Below are positions 42,433-42,433 of a DNA stretch of 42,433 nt, one piece after another. Positions within the stretch are counted from its first letter, which is position 1, and each line of letters begins with the position of its first letter. Origin of the DNA: Flavobacteriales bacterium (GTDB taxonomy: Bacteria; Bacteroidota; Bacteroidia; Flavobacteriales_D; Parvicellaceae); assembly GCA_020631555.1 (NCBI GenBank), contig JAHDGY010000013.1:1-42433 (forward strand). Direction: 5' to 3'. The notes under the pieces were generated by a model. The model did no database searches and was not told the origin of the DNA. It was given only the letters and a program-made list of their open reading frames with translations. The position numbers and the translations under genes were made by a program.

Positions 42433-42433
42433 T

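Noticed and set aside
1-42433. tRNA, rRNA or CRISPR array
   Set aside because: No cloverleaf-like or regularly spaced repeat sequence was noticed in any intergenic gap.

Overview
The window comes from an AT-rich member of the Bacteroidota, most likely Flavobacteriales or a relative. Four things support this: C-terminal sorting domains of the type IX secretion system (T9SS), TAnnTTTG-like promoter elements, a small protein beginning MGRPPTKP of a type I associate with Flavobacteriia, and a lanthipeptide leader of the LNKKTI type. No rRNA, tRNA or CRISPR array was seen. Genus cannot be assigned from sequence alone.

Layout. 1-234: the 5' end of an IS5-family insertion sequence, cut by the window edge. 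345-2555: a secreted M43 metalloprotease with a PKD domain and a sorting domain; its paralogue is at 28726-30885. 2560-4295: a PhoR/PhoB-like two-component pair. 4448-8180: a co-directional metal/oxyanion island (ChrA-type transporter, bestrophin, ArsI/CadI dioxygenase, thioredoxin-type ArsC, aquaglyceroporin). 8272-10515: a Na/phosphate cotransporter with an unusual extracytoplasmic FN3-like N-terminus. 10731-15910: housekeeping and small genes (66-aa conserved protein, fbp, M42 peptidase, LysE exporter, lipoprotein, FAD oxidoreductase). 16010-23492: a TetR - TolC - MFP - RND efflux operon ending in a prohibitin-like protein and a clear terminator. 23493-24363: a decayed region with a frameshifted IS5 transposase remnant and two strong hairpins. 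24364-33382: ferritin, a large secreted lamin-tail protein, asd, the second M43 protease, a polytopic membrane protein and a DUF5694-like protein.

The accessory highlight is the minus-strand block 33454-42433, a class I lanthipeptide cluster. In transcription order it holds at least two precursor peptides (one cut by the window edge), a 0.5-kb hairpin-rich spacer, LanC cyclase, a luciferase-like flavin oxidoreductase, a full-length LanB dehydratase, a C39-peptidase ABC exporter, and a short HlyD-like protein. The enzyme genes overlap or nearly abut. Both precursors have a double-glycine leader and a core in which four cysteines sit exactly five residues apart with Ser/Thr directly before each, a (CxxxS)3C periodicity. 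The implied route is dehydration by LanB, cyclization by LanC, possible reduction of leftover dehydro-residues by the flavoenzyme, and leader removal during export. No immunity protein, regulator or dedicated outer-membrane channel is visible in the part of the cluster shown.
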